Shown here in pieces: positions 14,347 to 15,617 of a stretch of DNA of 15,617 nucleotides. Origin of the DNA: Aquirhabdus sp. (GTDB taxonomy: Bacteria > Pseudomonadota > Gammaproteobacteria > Pseudomonadales > Moraxellaceae). Location: contig JASLHI010000036.1 of NCBI GenBank assembly GCA_030149815.1, forward strand, positions 1 through 15,617, written 5' to 3'. Every line of letters starts with the position of its first letter. Position 1 is the stretch's first letter. Position numbers and translations under genes: made by a program. The notes beneath the pieces are model-generated. The model saw only the letters and a list, made by a program, of their open reading frames with translations. It ran no database searches and was not told the origin of the DNA.

Positions 14347-14480
14347 TCGCTTTTCGCTGAGTGGTTATATGTTTTGCATGAAACGAGATTTATAGAAATT
14401 CGATTGAGTTTTTAGCTTTAAATCTAATGTTTTCAAGATCAAAGAATTTAAAAATTTGTGTTATTTGGGAAGTGTAAGCA

Positions 14481-15617
14481 ATGGCTGAAGCTCAAGCGGT
14501 AGCACCTGATGCGCAAGGTAATGCGAATCAATCTGCACCATTTATAGATCCTCGTCCTGCGTTTTCTGTGGTTGAGGAGTTACGCGCGAAGTTTGGTGAT
14601 TCGTTGTTGCTGCAGGCAACACGTGATGATTTTCCAACACTTTGGGTTGAACGTTCACAGCTTTTAGAAGTATTGATGTTCTTGCGAACATTACCTAAGC
14701 CTTATGTCATGTTGTATGACTTGTCTGCCGTTGATGAGCGTCTGCGTGTTCATCGTGAAGGTCAGCCTGCATCTGATTTTACGGTGTTCTATCATTTGTT
14801 ATCGCTTGAGCGGAATAGTGATATTCGTATCAAAGTCGCTTTGAAGGAAGGTGATGCGAATCTCCCGACTTCCATGAAAATTTGGCCGAATGCCAATTGG
14901 TATGAGCGTGAAGTGTGGGATATGTTTGGTGTGACTTTTACGGGTCATCCGCATTTGCGCCGTATTTTGCTGCCGAATTATTGGGAAGGTCATCCGCTGC
15001 GTAAAGAGTATTCTGCGCGTGCGACTGAATTTGATCCGTATCGTTTGAATGCTGAAAAGCACAAGTTGGAAGAAGAGTCGGGCAGCTTTAACCCAGACGA
15101 CTGGGGTATGAAGCGTGGCAATAAGAACGAAGATTTCATGTTCCTCAACTTGGGGCCAAACCATCCATCTGCACACGGTGCGTTCCGTATCGTCTTGCAA
15201 TTGGATGGTGAAGAAATTCTCGATTGCGTGCCAGAAATCGGCTACCACCATCGCGGTGCTGAGAAGATGGCAGAGCGTCAATCATGGCACTCTTTTATTC
15301 CTTACACAGACCGTATCGATTACCTCGGCGGCGTAATGAATAACCTGCCGTATGTGATGTCTGTTGAAAAACTCGCGGGCATTACTGTGCCGGATCGCGT
15401 GAATACGATTCGTATCATGATGAGCGAGTTCTTCCGTATTACGTCGCATTTGTTGTTCTTGGGCACGTACATCCAGGATTTGGGCGGAATGACGCCGATC
15501 TTCTTTATGTTTACCGACCGTCAAAAAGCCTACGATGTCATCGAAGCGATTACAGGTTTCCGCATGCATCCAGCATGGTTCCGTATCGGCGGCGTCGCGC
15601 ACGATCTGCCAAATGGC
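14481..15617 (+). CDS. nuoCD: NADH:quinone oxidoreductase fused subunits C/D, 3' end beyond the window
   Basis: The frame from ATG 14481 stays open to the last base (379 complete codons). Residues about 25-180 are the NuoC (30-kDa) part, with YEREVWDMFGVTF at 141-153 and LRRILLPNYWEGHPLRKEY at 159-177. A short linker leads into the NuoD (49-kDa) part from about 215, with NLGPNHPSAHGAFR at 223-236 and EIGYHHRGAEK at 252-262, lining the quinone cavity. The fusion is as in E. coli and known in Acinetobacter. About 210-220 residues of NuoD should follow. The first 20 residues are a poorly conserved Ala/Gln-rich extension. A GGGAAG about 9-12 bases upstream is a plausible ribosome-binding site. 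Confidence 0.97.
   Translation, partial: MAEAQAVAPDAQGNANQSAPFIDPRPAFSVVEELRAKFGDSLLLQATRDDFPTLWVERSQLLEVLMFLRTLPKPYVMLYDLSAVDERLRVHREGQPASDFTVFYHLLSLERNSDIRIKVALKEGDANLPTSMKIWPNANWYEREVWDMFGVTFTGHPHLRRILLPNYWEGHPLRKEYSARATEFDPYRLNAEKHKLEEESGSFNPDDWGMKRGNKNEDFMFLNLGPNHPSAHGAFRIVLQLDGEEILDCVPEIGYHHRGAEKMAERQSWHSFIPYTDRIDYLGGVMNNLPYVMSVEKLAGITVPDRVNTIRIMMSEFFRITSHLLFLGTYIQDLGGMTPIFFMFTDRQKAYDVIEAITGFRMHPAWFRIGGVAHDLPNG

Noticed and set aside
14799..15602. Minus-strand open frames opposite nuoCD
   Set aside because: They oppose a clear NuoCD reading frame open to the window end and show no known domain or start signal.

Overview
The window reads as a chromosomal segment of a gamma-proteobacterium of the Moraxellaceae, most likely Acinetobacter or a close relative. 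The grounds are a moderately AT-rich composition, a fused nuoCD gene, an mla operon in the order mlaF-E-D-C-B without mlaA, a recG-comF pair, and small GCQK-type lipoproteins. The genus is inferred from gene content and protein character, not from a database search. I see no phage, insertion sequence, CRISPR array, tRNA or rRNA.

Layout. 1-700 (+): the 3' end of a small repeat-rich lipoprotein gene and an intact paralogue, each followed by a similar intrinsic terminator. 768-3488 (+): recG and comF, 6 bp apart. 3537-6834 (-): the mlaFEDCB operon, convergent with comF. 6835-7241: about 400 bp without a convincing gene. 7242-7469 (-): a 75-residue membrane-anchored protein of unknown function. 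7659-9593 (-): an RhlE-type DEAD-box RNA helicase with a long disordered tail, an intrinsic terminator and a candidate structured 5' leader of more than 450 nt. 10196-11383 (-): outer-membrane phospholipase A (pldA). 11491-12573 (-): an exported MORN-repeat protein. 13106-15617 (+): the start of the respiratory complex I operon, nuoA, nuoB and fused nuoCD, which runs off the window.

How the genes work together. The clearest theme is outer-membrane lipid asymmetry. MlaFEDB is the inner-membrane ABC transporter and MlaC the periplasmic shuttle that handle phospholipids misplaced in the outer leaflet, while PldA degrades such phospholipids in place. An exported MORN protein beside pldA may belong to the same envelope theme, but that is inference. 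RecG (fork and recombination-intermediate remodelling) and ComF (DNA-uptake-associated phosphoribosyltransferase-like protein) form a DNA-handling pair. The nuo genes encode the proton-pumping NADH:quinone oxidoreductase.

Most of the window is ordinary core genome. The parts worth a second look are non-coding: hairpins whose loops hold the stop codons of comF and mlaD, a hairpin at the ribosome entry site of the helicase gene, a palindromic promoter with a long hairpin-rich leader for the same gene, and a 14-bp inverted repeat in the nuo leader.
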